Assembly (NCBI GenBank): GCA_015075365.1
Contig: JABTUN010000003.1
Location: 727,060 to 791,059 of the forward strand
From: Verrucomicrobiaceae bacterium
Lineage (GTDB): Bacteria > Verrucomicrobiota > Verrucomicrobiia > Verrucomicrobiales > Verrucomicrobiaceae
Length of the DNA: 64,000 bases
Reading direction: 5' to 3'
The translations under genes and the position numbers were made by a program. A model generated the notes under the pieces. That model saw only the letters and a list, made by a program, of their open reading frames with translations, searched no databases and was not told where the DNA came from. Positions 24,531-33,175 of the stretch are shown in pieces. The stretch's first letter is position 1; the number at the start of each line of letters is the position of its first letter.

Positions 24531-26060
24531 TCATTCGTGATGGGTCGCCTCCACGGGCACTTTGAGCTCAAAGCAGGCCCCTGCGGTGGCGGAGCGGAGC
24601 ACCAAGGTGCCGCCCATGCGGGTGGCGAGATCGCGGGCGATGCTGAGGCCGAGGCCGGTGCCGCTGACGCCGGCGGTGATGCGGTCGTCGAGGCGCTCGA
24701 ACGGCTCGAAGACGCGTTGTGCGTCGGGCTCGGCGATGCCGGGGCCGTTGTCCGTGACCGTCAGGATGAAATCGTGATCGTTTTGAACCGTGTGCAGCGT
24801 CGCCGGGGCTTCGGGGGCATACTTTTCGACATTCGAGAGCAGGTTGGCGGTGATTTGAGACAGCGCGTCGGCATCGAGGGAGATTTCGGTCTGCGGGCCG
24901 TCGTGGGTGCGCGTGATGGAAATGCCACGGCGGGCCAAGGCAGGCTCGAACTGGCTCAAAACCCGGTTCACGACCTCCACGGGCCTGCACGGGGCGTTTT
25001 GGAGCTTGAGGCGGCCTTCTTCCTTTCGTGAGAAGGTGAGCACGTTTTCGATGAGGCGGCTCAGGCGGCCCGCTTCCTCGCGGATGAGGCTGAAGCGGCC
25101 CGCGCCGGCCTGCGGCACGTTTTCTTCGATGACATCGAGGTTGAGCAGGATGTTTGTCATGGGCGTGCGCAGCTCGTGGGAGACGCGGTTGACGAAGGAG
25201 ACGCGCTGCGCGGCGATTTTCGCGGCGCGGCGCTGCTGCGCGCTGAGGGAAAGGCCGCCGAGGGCGACCAGGACGCCGAGGGCCATCGAACCGGCGAGCG
25301 TGGGCATGTGGTAGGCGGCGCGGATCTCACGCTGATCCCACGAGGCGAGCTGCCAGGAGCCAAAACGGGAGACGATGGGCATGATCACGTCCGGCGGCGT
25401 GGCGGGCAGGGTGCCGGCGGTGTGCAGCACGTCACCGGTCTCCGTGCGAAACACGTCCGGGCCGGTGAGCATCGTCTGGAGATCTTTCCACCCGCGCAGG
25501 CGGCTGGTCATGGCATCCCGCACGGCCGCGCGGTCGAGGGTGAGCACGACGGTGGTGCCGAGCTTCTGCGCGTAAAACAGGAGCGGCTTGCCGGGCTCGT
25601 CGATCCAGCCGCTGCTCTCGCCCGCGGCATCGCGAAAAAGCATTTTGGCGTCCAGCAGCACGCGCGGACGCGGCAGGCCGGTGTGCTCTTTTTCGAGTGT
25701 CGGCTCCGGCAGCGGTGTCGCGGGCGGGAAGCCGATGCTGAGATGGGTCTCCGGGCTGGCGCTGCGCCAGTAGAGCCAGGAGACGCGCTGGATGCCGGTG
25801 AGCGTCTCGGCGAGCTGGCGCGGCGTGTTGCTGTCACGCCAGATTTGGGTGAGCGTGGCACCGGTTCTCTCCAGATGGGACTGATAAAGCTCCTCCAGGC
25901 GGCGCACCTCGCTTTGCAGGGAATTCGCGAGGGCGCGATGGCTGATGCGGTCGCGCTCAAGGCGTGTCTCGACCTCCCGGCGGGCGACGAGCACGCCGCC
26001 TGCGGTGATGCAGACGGCGAGCGCGAGAAGAAGGGCGAGCGTGAGGCGCGGGAGCTGCAT
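24531..26060 (-). CDS. membrane-bound sensor histidine kinase
   Basis: The 509-residue kinase has two membrane segments (about 5-26 and 253-273) enclosing a ~225-residue periplasmic sensor region. The H-box is VSHELRTPMTN (His295), followed by an ATPase domain with N-box LLSNVEKYAP, DNGPGIAE and GTGLGLSIARDLA. It should autophosphorylate and pass phosphate to the regulator encoded downstream. The signal is unknown; the sensor region shows no family I recognise. It is 6 bp behind the secreted paralogue at 26067, so the paralogue pair, kinase and regulator may form one operon. Confidence 0.92.
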   Translation of the reverse strand: MQLPRLTLALLLALAVCITAGGVLVARREVETRLERDRISHRALANSLQSEVRRLEELYQSHLERTGATLTQIWRDSNTPRQLAETLTGIQRVSWLYWRSASPETHLSIGFPPATPLPEPTLEKEHTGLPRPRVLLDAKMLFRDAAGESSGWIDEPGKPLLFYAQKLGTTVVLTLDRAAVRDAMTSRLRGWKDLQTMLTGPDVFRTETGDVLHTAGTLPATPPDVIMPIVSRFGSWQLASWDQREIRAAYHMPTLAGSMALGVLVALGGLSLSAQQRRAAKIAAQRVSFVNRVSHELRTPMTNILLNLDVIEENVPQAGAGRFSLIREEAGRLSRLIENVLTFSRKEEGRLKLQNAPCRPVEVVNRVLSQFEPALARRGISITRTHDGPQTEISLDADALSQITANLLSNVEKYAPEAPATLHTVQNDHDFILTVTDNGPGIAEPDAQRVFEPFERLDDRITAGVSGTGLGLSIARDLATRMGGTLVLRSATAGACFELKVPVEATHHE

Positions 26061-26066
26061 GGGCGG

Positions 26067-27404
26067 TCATTCCATCACCGTTTCGAGCAGGAGGAGCCAA
26101 GCGCGCGCCTCGTCCTTGCGGCCATTGATGCCGGTCTCCCCCGGCGGGCTGAGCGTGCCGACGAGGATGGTGGAGCCGAGTGCCTGGATGATATCCGTGG
26201 TCACGTTTTGCTCGAGGAAGAGCGGCAGTTGCGGGTAGTGCGTGCTCCAGTGCTCATCCTGCACGTCGCCATTGTGATGTGTGAATGAAACGCTCAGGTT
26301 AATGGAAGCGAGATCAGTCTGATGCGCTGTCAGCACCGGCTCCATTTCACAGCGAAAGCCCAACTGGCGGCATTCAAAGGCGGTGACGCTGGCAGGATTG
26401 GGCGGCACGGCTCTTTGCGCGGGCGTTTTTTCATCCACGGCGGGTGATGCGGGCAGTCCGGGGAAGGGCGGGTCAAATTCAGAGCCGTAATAGAACTGAC
26501 CGCCGCTGTCATGCACGACGCGTGTGCCGGGCGTGCCGGTGAGGGTGGAGATGTGCTCCAGCACGGCTTGTTTCGAGGCGAGGAGCTTTTGCAGCGCGGC
26601 CGCGAGCTGCGGGCCGCCATCAGGATGCTGGCGCAGCAGCTCCCAGGCGGTTTTCCGGTCGAGTGACACGATGCGCGGCGTGAGGGAGAAATTTCCCGCG
26701 CCTTTGGACACCGGCTGCGCGGGCGGCTCGATGCGCAGGAGCTGCGGCGTGCCAAACACGAGCAGCGTGCCGCCCTCGTGCGAATGAGAGCCGAGCAGCG
26801 ACGGGATGCCCGGCAGCATGCGCACGCTGGAGAGAACCTGCGGACGCGAAATCGAGGCGACGACGGCGCCGAGCTTGGTGCGATCCGCCTGCGCCGGGCG
26901 GAAGCCGTGGAAGCGCGCGCGGGTGAAGGAGGAATTCACCGAGATGGCCGCCCCATCGTTTTCAAACACCGGCTCGAACTCGAACACATCACCCATGGGC
27001 TGCATCTCGAAGCTCTTCGGATACTGCAGTCCGGTTTCGGGGGCCGCTGTGTTCCAATCCACGGGAAAGATGAACTCCTCGGAACTGTGGAGCCTGGAGC
27101 GAGTGCCGCTGCGGGTGCGGACGAAGTGAAAGGCATCGAGCGTGGCCGTGCCGTCCTTCACCGCCGCGAGCACGCGCGGGTGGAGCTTTTCACGCCCCTC
27201 CTCCTCCGCGAGCAGGGAGGCATGAAGCGACTGTGGCAAGGTGAAGGTTTCGACAAGGAGAGCGATGTTCGTGCGGTCCTCGATGGCGGCGGCGGGAGGC
27301 GGGGCGCTGTTTTTTTTCGCCTCCTTGATGAAGGGATCTTTCGGCGGCTCCTGCGCGGAGAGCAGCGATGCGAGGCAGAGAAGGGATGGCAGGATGGTTT
27401 TCAT
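26067..27404 (-). CDS. secreted protein with secretin-like C-terminal motif (paralogue 2)
   Basis: The 445-residue product begins with a signal peptide (MKTILPSLLCLASLLSAQ) and PKDPFIKEA. The C-terminus LEQNVTTDIIQALGSTILVG, then TLSPPGETG, resembles the last strand block of bacterial secretins (V-T-x-V ... G-x-T-I-x-I-G-G-L), but the N-domains of a secretin are not evident. It is clearly homologous to the next upstream gene (about the same length and the same DPFIK start and KDE-RxWLLxLET end). I do not know its function; an envelope role is inferred. ATG 27404 was chosen because the signal peptide starts there. The gap to the upstream paralogue is 5 bp. Confidence 0.75.
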   Translation of the reverse strand: MKTILPSLLCLASLLSAQEPPKDPFIKEAKKNSAPPPAAAIEDRTNIALLVETFTLPQSLHASLLAEEEGREKLHPRVLAAVKDGTATLDAFHFVRTRSGTRSRLHSSEEFIFPVDWNTAAPETGLQYPKSFEMQPMGDVFEFEPVFENDGAAISVNSSFTRARFHGFRPAQADRTKLGAVVASISRPQVLSSVRMLPGIPSLLGSHSHEGGTLLVFGTPQLLRIEPPAQPVSKGAGNFSLTPRIVSLDRKTAWELLRQHPDGGPQLAAALQKLLASKQAVLEHISTLTGTPGTRVVHDSGGQFYYGSEFDPPFPGLPASPAVDEKTPAQRAVPPNPASVTAFECRQLGFRCEMEPVLTAHQTDLASINLSVSFTHHNGDVQDEHWSTHYPQLPLFLEQNVTTDIIQALGSTILVGTLSPPGETGINGRKDEARAWLLLLETVME

Positions 27405-27409
27405 CGCGA

Positions 27410-28690
27410 TCACGGGGCGAGGGTTTCGAGGAAGAGGAGCCACACGCGGTTTTCATCCTTGCGGTCGTTCACGCCGGTGTCGCCGGGCGGATTCAGCGTG
27501 CTGACGAGGATGGTGGTCCCCGGCTGCTGCGTGATGGTGGTGGTGACGTGCTGGCGGGTGAAGACGGGCAGGACAGGGTAGTTCGGACTCCAGAGCGCGT
27601 CCTTCATGTCGCCAGCGTGCGTGACGCGGCTGAAATCGAAGGTTGTGTGGATGCAGCCGGTCTCGTCGTTGAAGATGGACTCCGCTTCCCATTGATAGCC
27701 GAGCCGGATGCTGGTGAACGCGCTGTGACCGGCCTGGCCGTCGGTGGCGTCCGGCTTGCTGATGTCCTTCGCGGGTGGATTGAACTCGGCGCCGAAAATG
27801 AAATCGCTGCCGGCCTCATGAGTCGCGCGCTGGCCGGAGAGCGTGTTGAGGGTGGAGAGATGCTCCAGCGCGGCCTCCTTTGCCGCGAGCATGGTTTTGA
27901 GCTCCGCGAGGCAGGCGGCGCTGTCCTCCGGGTGGCGGCGCAGCATGTCCCAGGCACGCTGGCGGTCGAGCGAGATGACGCGTGGCGTGAGGACAATGTT
28001 GGCGGCCGTCTTTTCCGGCGCGGCGGGCTTCTTGTCGAGGATGACGGAGCGCGTTGTGCCAAACAGCAGCGTCACGGAGCCGGCCAGCGCGTGCGTGGCC
28101 AGCAGGACGGGCACGCCGGACAGCGCGCGGGCGCTGCCCGGTGTGTTTTTCCTCACGATGTCCGGCGCGACGACATGCGGCGGCGTGGAGTCCGGCTTCA
28201 CATGCCTGAATCCGGCGAATCGCTGCCGCTGGATCGTGTGATTGACGTGGCTGCACACATTTTTCTCCATCGTGAACTCCATCTCGATGCGGTCGCCCAT
28301 CGAGTAAGTCTCAAAAGCGGTGGGATGCTGGTATCCGCTCTCCAGCGCGGCATCCCATTCCGTGGGACTGCGGATGTCCTCCACCGATTCGAGCATGATG
28401 CGGTTGCCGTCCTTGGCGCGGATGAAATGCAGGCCGTCGAGCGCCGCCTTGCCGCCCTTCACGGCCTCGATGGCGCGCGCATGAAGTTTTTCACGTCCAC
28501 CCGGCTCGTCCAGCCAGGCCGCGTAGTCCGCCTGCGGCAGCGTGATCGTCTCGACGAGCATGGTGATGTCTGTCGGGCCGTCCGGGGGCTGCGGCGCGGC
28601 CGCCGGGGATTTGATGAAGGGGTCGTTCGGCTTGTCCTGCGCGGACAGCGCGAGGGAGAGGGAGAGCAGCAGTGGCGGAAACAGTTTCAT
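27410..28690 (-). CDS. secreted protein with secretin-like C-terminal motif (paralogue 1)
   Basis: The 426-residue product starts MKLFPPLLLSLSLALSAQ (signal peptide) and KPNDPFIKSP. It has the same layout as its downstream paralogue, and the C-terminus reads FTRQHVTTTITQQPGTTILV, then STLNPPGDTG. Tandem duplication explains the pair. With the kinase and regulator following on the same strand, it may be part of an envelope-sensing operon. The start at 28690 excludes seven residues of a longer reading. It diverges from the RlmM-like gene, 81 bp apart, which should hold both promoters. Confidence 0.75.
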   Translation of the reverse strand: MKLFPPLLLSLSLALSAQDKPNDPFIKSPAAAPQPPDGPTDITMLVETITLPQADYAAWLDEPGGREKLHARAIEAVKGGKAALDGLHFIRAKDGNRIMLESVEDIRSPTEWDAALESGYQHPTAFETYSMGDRIEMEFTMEKNVCSHVNHTIQRQRFAGFRHVKPDSTPPHVVAPDIVRKNTPGSARALSGVPVLLATHALAGSVTLLFGTTRSVILDKKPAAPEKTAANIVLTPRVISLDRQRAWDMLRRHPEDSAACLAELKTMLAAKEAALEHLSTLNTLSGQRATHEAGSDFIFGAEFNPPAKDISKPDATDGQAGHSAFTSIRLGYQWEAESIFNDETGCIHTTFDFSRVTHAGDMKDALWSPNYPVLPVFTRQHVTTTITQQPGTTILVSTLNPPGDTGVNDRKDENRVWLLFLETLAP

Positions 28691-28771
28691 GGCACCGCGA
28701 GAGTGGCGCATGAAGGATGGCTTGCGTCAACGCTGCATGACTGCTCTGTAAAAGTTCTGTCAAAGCCTGCC

Positions 28772-29800
28772 GTGACTCTTTTCCTCTCTGACCCCGATTT
28801 CCATCTGCCGCTGGCCGCGGAGCTGCCCGGCCACACGCGGCGTGAGCTGCCGGGCATCGGCTGGCTGAGCGGGCATGATCTGGCGGAGACGCCCTGGCTG
28901 GCCTTTGCACGCCAGACGCTGCCGCAGATCATGGAGACGCGGGCCGTGTCGGTGAACGCCTGGGCGGACCGGCTCATCGACGCTGCCGCGGGTGTGCTGC
29001 CGGATGACCAGCCGTGGCATCTGCATCTGTGGCCGGAGTATGGCGCGGGCCGCGCGGGCTTGAACCGCTGCGAACTGATCCGCGCCGCGGTGCGCGAGCG
29101 GCTGAAGAAGCGCCGCCGGCATCTGCTGCGCGCGCTGAGTGATGAGGTGGTGCCGTTCACGCCACGGAGCTCGCTGGTACAGTGTTTTCTCACCTCGCCG
29201 GAGGCGGGCTGGCTTTCGGTGAGCGCCGCGCCGCAGCCCTGGGAGCTGCGCGGCATCATCTCCCCCTTTGTGCGCGGTTTCATCCCCTGGGCGGAGGACA
29301 AGGCCGCGCCCTCCCGTGCCTTTGCCAAGGTCATCGAGAGCGAGCTGCGGCTGGGCAGGCAGATCGAGGCAGGGGAGAGCGTCGTCGATCTGGGTGCCGC
29401 GCCGGGAAGCTGGAGCTATGTGGCGCTGGAGCGCGGCGCCGTCGTGACCGCCATCGACCGCTCCGAGCTGCGCGAGGACCTGATGCGGAATCCACGGCTG
29501 CGGTTTGAAACCGCGGATGCCTTCCAATACAAGCCGCCGCAGACGGTGGACTGGCTGATCTGCGATGTCATCGCCGCGCCGCAGCGCAGCATCGACCTGC
29601 TGCTGGAATGGCTGCGGGAGGGGCGCATGCGGCACTTCATCGTCACGATCAAGTTCAAGGGCGGTGACGAGTATGGCCTGCTGGAGGAGTTGAAGCGACA
29701 GGCCCCGCGGTGGTGCGCGGATTTTCGCCTGACGCGCCTGTGCGCGAACAAGAATGAGGTGTGCGCGTTTGGCAGCAGCCGCGGGACCGCCGATTTTTGA
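28772..29800 (+). CDS. RlmM-like 23S rRNA 2'-O-ribose methyltransferase
   Basis: The 342-residue protein has a THUMP-like N-terminal part and an FtsJ-type Rossmann methyltransferase domain with SAM motif VVDLGAAPGSWSY (204-216). Asp265 (ICDVIAAP) and Lys294 (VTIKFKG) fit the K-D-K-E tetrad used by RlmM, which methylates C2498 of 23S rRNA. GTG at 28772 (VTLFLSDPDF) is the first start that clears the divergent gene; there is no ATG near, and the open frame upstream is antisense to the paralogues. The target base is inferred from the family. Confidence 0.85.
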   Translation: MTLFLSDPDFHLPLAAELPGHTRRELPGIGWLSGHDLAETPWLAFARQTLPQIMETRAVSVNAWADRLIDAAAGVLPDDQPWHLHLWPEYGAGRAGLNRCELIRAAVRERLKKRRRHLLRALSDEVVPFTPRSSLVQCFLTSPEAGWLSVSAAPQPWELRGIISPFVRGFIPWAEDKAAPSRAFAKVIESELRLGRQIEAGESVVDLGAAPGSWSYVALERGAVVTAIDRSELREDLMRNPRLRFETADAFQYKPPQTVDWLICDVIAAPQRSIDLLLEWLREGRMRHFIVTIKFKGGDEYGLLEELKRQAPRWCADFRLTRLCANKNEVCAFGSSRGTADF

Positions 29801-29885
29801 GCGTTTCCACTCCCTGATTGCCTTTGCCGGGCTGGCGATGTAAAAGCCACATTTCCCACCCACGCCCTACTTTTCCCGCCCATCC

Positions 29886-30842
29886 ATGATTCACGTTCAC
29901 CAGCTCACCAAGCAGTACGCAGGCCGTACGGCGGTGGACGGGATCAGTTTTGATGTCAGGGAAGGAGAGATTGTGGGTTTCCTGGGGCCCAACGGGGCGG
30001 GAAAATCGACAACGATGAAGATTTTGAGCGGATTCATGCCCGCCACCTCCGGTGTGGCGCAGGTGGCCGGTTTTGACGTGTTCCGGCAGTCCATCGAGGC
30101 GCGGCGGGCGGTCGGCTACATGCCGGAAATGGCCCCGCTCTATATTGACATGAAGGTGAAGGAGTACCTCCGCTTCCGCGCGGAGCTGAAGGGACTGCAC
30201 GGACGGGACATGCGCCGCCGGGTGGGCGAGGTGATGGAGCTGTGCGGGGTGACCGACGTGCGCCGCCGGCTGATCGGCAATCTTTCGAAGGGCTACCGGC
30301 AGCGCGTGGCCCTGGCCGACGCGCTGGTGCACCACCCCAAGCTCCTGATCCTGGACGAGCCGACCAACGGCCTCGACCCCGTGCAGATCCGCCAGGTGCG
30401 CGAGCTGCTGCGGGACCTGCGCACCCAGCACACGGTGCTGCTTTCCACCCACATCCTGCAGGAGGTGGAAAACGCCTGCGACCGCGTGGTGATGATCCAC
30501 CACGGGCGCATTCTGGCGAATGACACGCCGCACAACCTGTCATCCAGCCTGCGCACCTCCACGATCGTGCGCATGGAGATCGAAACACCCGACAAGCAGG
30601 CCGCATCGAAGCTGGAGGCCATCCCGGGCGTGCGCAAGGCCACCGAGGAGGCGGGCGAGGGCGGGTGGCGGTCTTTCTCACTCCGGGTGGAGCCGGGTCA
30701 CGATGTGCGTGAGGCGGTGCAGGCGACGGCGGCGGCCGGGCAGTGGCGGGTGCGCGAGCTGCACCGGGAGCTGCCCAGCCTGGAGGATGTCTTTGTCGAA
30801 CTGGCGAGCACGGCCGAGGTGCCGAGGGGGGCGCGCGTATGA
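29886..30842 (+). CDS. ABC transporter ATP-binding protein (GldA-like)
   Basis: The 318-residue ATPase has Walker A GPNGAGKSTTMKIL, signature LSKGYRQRVALADAL, and Walker B LLILDEPTNGLDP, with a C-terminal regulatory tail. The next genes encode a membrane permease, a GldG-like protein and a DUF4340 protein, the arrangement called Gld-type in Bacteroidetes and common outside gliding bacteria, where the substrate is unknown. It starts at ATG 29886 after a pyrimidine-rich leader and overlaps the permease gene by 4 bp. Confidence 0.92.
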   Translation: MIHVHQLTKQYAGRTAVDGISFDVREGEIVGFLGPNGAGKSTTMKILSGFMPATSGVAQVAGFDVFRQSIEARRAVGYMPEMAPLYIDMKVKEYLRFRAELKGLHGRDMRRRVGEVMELCGVTDVRRRLIGNLSKGYRQRVALADALVHHPKLLILDEPTNGLDPVQIRQVRELLRDLRTQHTVLLSTHILQEVENACDRVVMIHHGRILANDTPHNLSSSLRTSTIVRMEIETPDKQAASKLEAIPGVRKATEEAGEGGWRSFSLRVEPGHDVREAVQATAAAGQWRVRELHRELPSLEDVFVELASTAEVPRGARV

Positions 30843-31597
30843 GAGTCTTCTGGGTCATGCTCAAGAAAGAACTGCGGGCCTTCTTTGTCTCGCCCGTGGC
30901 TTATGTCGTGCTGGCGCTGGTCATGGTGCTCAACGGATTCGCCTTCCGCGCGGCGCTGGCGATTTTGGAAAGCTCGCCGAGCGAGGGCAGCATCGTGACC
31001 TGGACCTTCCATGCGATGTGGTTCTGGCTGTCGTATTTCTTCATCTTCCCGCTGCTGACGATGCGGCTGTTCGCGGAGGAGAAGCGGATGGGAACCTTTG
31101 AGACGCTGTTCACCGCGCCGGTGCGTGCCTGGCAGGTTGTGGGCGCCAAGTTCACCGCCGCGTGCGTGGTGTATGCCGTGCTTTGGCTGCCCAGCCTGTT
31201 CAATTTCAAGCTGGCGGAGTGGGTCAGCGCCGGGCAGGTGGAGGTGCCGCAGGGGGCCATGCAGGGCTCCTACATCATCCTGCTGGTGATGGGCATGTTT
31301 AATCTGGCCATGGGCGTGTTCGCCTCCGCGCTGACCTCGAACCAGATCGTGGCGGCCATCATCTCCTTCACCCTGAGCCTAGGGCACTTCCTCGTGGGCG
31401 TGTTTGTCATGGCCGTGGGCCGCAAGATGCCGGACATGATCGTGGACGTGGTCAACTACTTCGCCTCCGTGGAGCACATCCGCATCTTCACCGCCGGGCT
31501 GATCGACACGCGCCCCATCGTTTATTATGTGAGTTTTGCCGCGCTGTTCCTCGCCCTGACGCATCAGGTGGTGGAGTTCCGCCGCTGGAAGCCGTGA
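30839..31597 (+). CDS. ABC transporter permease (GldF-like)
   Basis: The 252-residue integral membrane protein has about six predicted helices (e.g. PVAYVVLALVMVLNGFAF, IILLVMGMFNLAMGVFASAL). Residues EEKRMGTFETLFTAPV form the coupling motif typical of ABC-2 permeases. The ATG at 30839 overlaps the TGA of the ATPase gene (ATGA), so translation is coupled. The substrate is unknown. Confidence 0.9.
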   Translation: MRVFWVMLKKELRAFFVSPVAYVVLALVMVLNGFAFRAALAILESSPSEGSIVTWTFHAMWFWLSYFFIFPLLTMRLFAEEKRMGTFETLFTAPVRAWQVVGAKFTAACVVYAVLWLPSLFNFKLAEWVSAGQVEVPQGAMQGSYIILLVMGMFNLAMGVFASALTSNQIVAAIISFTLSLGHFLVGVFVMAVGRKMPDMIVDVVNYFASVEHIRIFTAGLIDTRPIVYYVSFAALFLALTHQVVEFRRWKP

Positions 31598-31616
31598 CAA
31601 CCGCCGATCCGACCCC

Positions 31617-33134
31617 ATGCCTGACGAAGATGCCGCCACGCCGTCCCTGAAAGCCGCCGATCCCCAGGCAGGGCAGGGAGCGCCACGGCGTCTGGGCATC
31701 GGCATCAACGTGCTGATCCAAGTGGTGCTCTCCCTGGCCATTTTTGCCGGGATCAACCGGCTGAACTACCGCCATTACTGGCGGATCGACCTGAGCCCTT
31801 CGCAGACCTTCACCCTGAGCGGTGCCACGCTCGACTACCTGGGCAAGCTCTCCCGCGATGTGGAGATCTTCATCGTCTTTGCCCGTGATGCGAAGCTCTT
31901 CGGCGATGTGCAGTCCCTTCTGGACGAGTACCGTCTCCATGGCAGGCAACGCGTGAAGGTGCGCCTGATCGACCCGGTGCGTGACATCGAGCGCGCCGAG
32001 CGTCTGAAATCCGAAACCGGCCTCTCGCTGGCCCAAAACGGCATACTCATTCGTTCCGGCGTGAACAAGCGCTTCATCACCGAGGAGGAGCTCGTCATCC
32101 GCGAGACCGGCACCGGCACGGAGAAGAAGATCGCGGAGTTTCGCGGCGAGGATGCCGTCACCTCCGCCCTGATGAACGTGCTGGAAGGCAAGGTGCGGAA
32201 GTTTTACTTCATCCTTGGCAAAGGCAGCCGTGCGGAGTCCTCTCTTGCGGATGCGGCCATTGCCATCGCAGAGCTGGGCCGCCAGCAGAACTTCGAGATG
32301 GCCTCCGTGAACATGAGCGAGATCGGCTCCATCTCCCCGGAGCACACGGACGGCGTCATTCTGATCGGCGCGCGCTACGATTTCAGCGAGCGCGAGATCG
32401 GCATGCTGGCGGACTACTGGAACAGCAAGCGCGCCGGGATCCTGCTGCTGCTGGACCCCAACCGGACCACCAAGAACCTGGACCACTGGCTGGAGTCCGC
32501 CGGTGTGCGCCCGCGTGGCGACCGCGTGCTCATGGCGCGCAGCACCAGCACCGGCGCGCAGAAGGAATTCACCGTGCAGGGGGAGTTTTCCATGGATGTG
32601 GTGTTTTCACGGCATCTGAGCAGCACGGTGACCACCCTCGCCGGGCAGTCGGAGTCCCTTGAGCTGCGCAGCAATGACGACACCGTCTCCAAGGACCAGT
32701 CCGTCAACATCCAGCCCGTGATCAAGGCGCTCGACCACTACTGGGGAGAGACCGACTACCATGAGGACCTGCCCGTTGCGGACGAGGATCGCGACACGCT
32801 GCCGCCAGTCTATGTGGCCGCCAGTGTCGAGCGTGGCGCCTCCGCCGACCAGCGTGAGCGCATCGACAGCTCCCGCATGGTCGTGGTGGGCAATCCCTCC
32901 TTGCTGGACAAGGAAACCATGCTGGCGGTCAACCGCGACTTCATCGCGGCCTCACTGAACTGGATCATCAACCGCGAGGAACTCGTCGGCGCGCCGCCGA
33001 AGCCGCGAAAGTCCTACCGCATCCAGCTCACCTCCCGCCAGCATGAGATCATTTTCTGGATCAGCTCCCTCGCCATGCCCGCCGTTGTTTTGGCGCTCGG
33101 CTTCATGATCTGGGCGGGCCGCCGCGCCGCCTGA
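31617..33134 (+). CDS. GldG-like ABC-associated protein
   Basis: The 505-residue protein has an N-terminal membrane helix (about 27-45, INVLIQVVLSLAIFAGI), the family signature YWRIDLSPSQTFTLS just after it, a long extracytoplasmic domain, and a C-terminal helix (IIFWISSLAMPAVVLALGFM). It is the accessory subunit of the ABC-2 type exporter coded upstream. It lies 19 bp after the permease and 41 bp before the DUF4340 gene. Confidence 0.88.
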   Translation: MPDEDAATPSLKAADPQAGQGAPRRLGIGINVLIQVVLSLAIFAGINRLNYRHYWRIDLSPSQTFTLSGATLDYLGKLSRDVEIFIVFARDAKLFGDVQSLLDEYRLHGRQRVKVRLIDPVRDIERAERLKSETGLSLAQNGILIRSGVNKRFITEEELVIRETGTGTEKKIAEFRGEDAVTSALMNVLEGKVRKFYFILGKGSRAESSLADAAIAIAELGRQQNFEMASVNMSEIGSISPEHTDGVILIGARYDFSEREIGMLADYWNSKRAGILLLLDPNRTTKNLDHWLESAGVRPRGDRVLMARSTSTGAQKEFTVQGEFSMDVVFSRHLSSTVTTLAGQSESLELRSNDDTVSKDQSVNIQPVIKALDHYWGETDYHEDLPVADEDRDTLPPVYVAASVERGASADQRERIDSSRMVVVGNPSLLDKETMLAVNRDFIAASLNWIINREELVGAPPKPRKSYRIQLTSRQHEIIFWISSLAMPAVVLALGFMIWAGRRAA

Positions 33135-33175
33135 TCCACTGACTCAACCATGCCTTCGTCCTCATCCCTTACGAC

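Noticed and set aside
27368..28771. Long N-terminal extension of the RlmM-like frame
   Set aside because: This part is antisense to the two secreted paralogues; homology begins only at the GTG at 28772.
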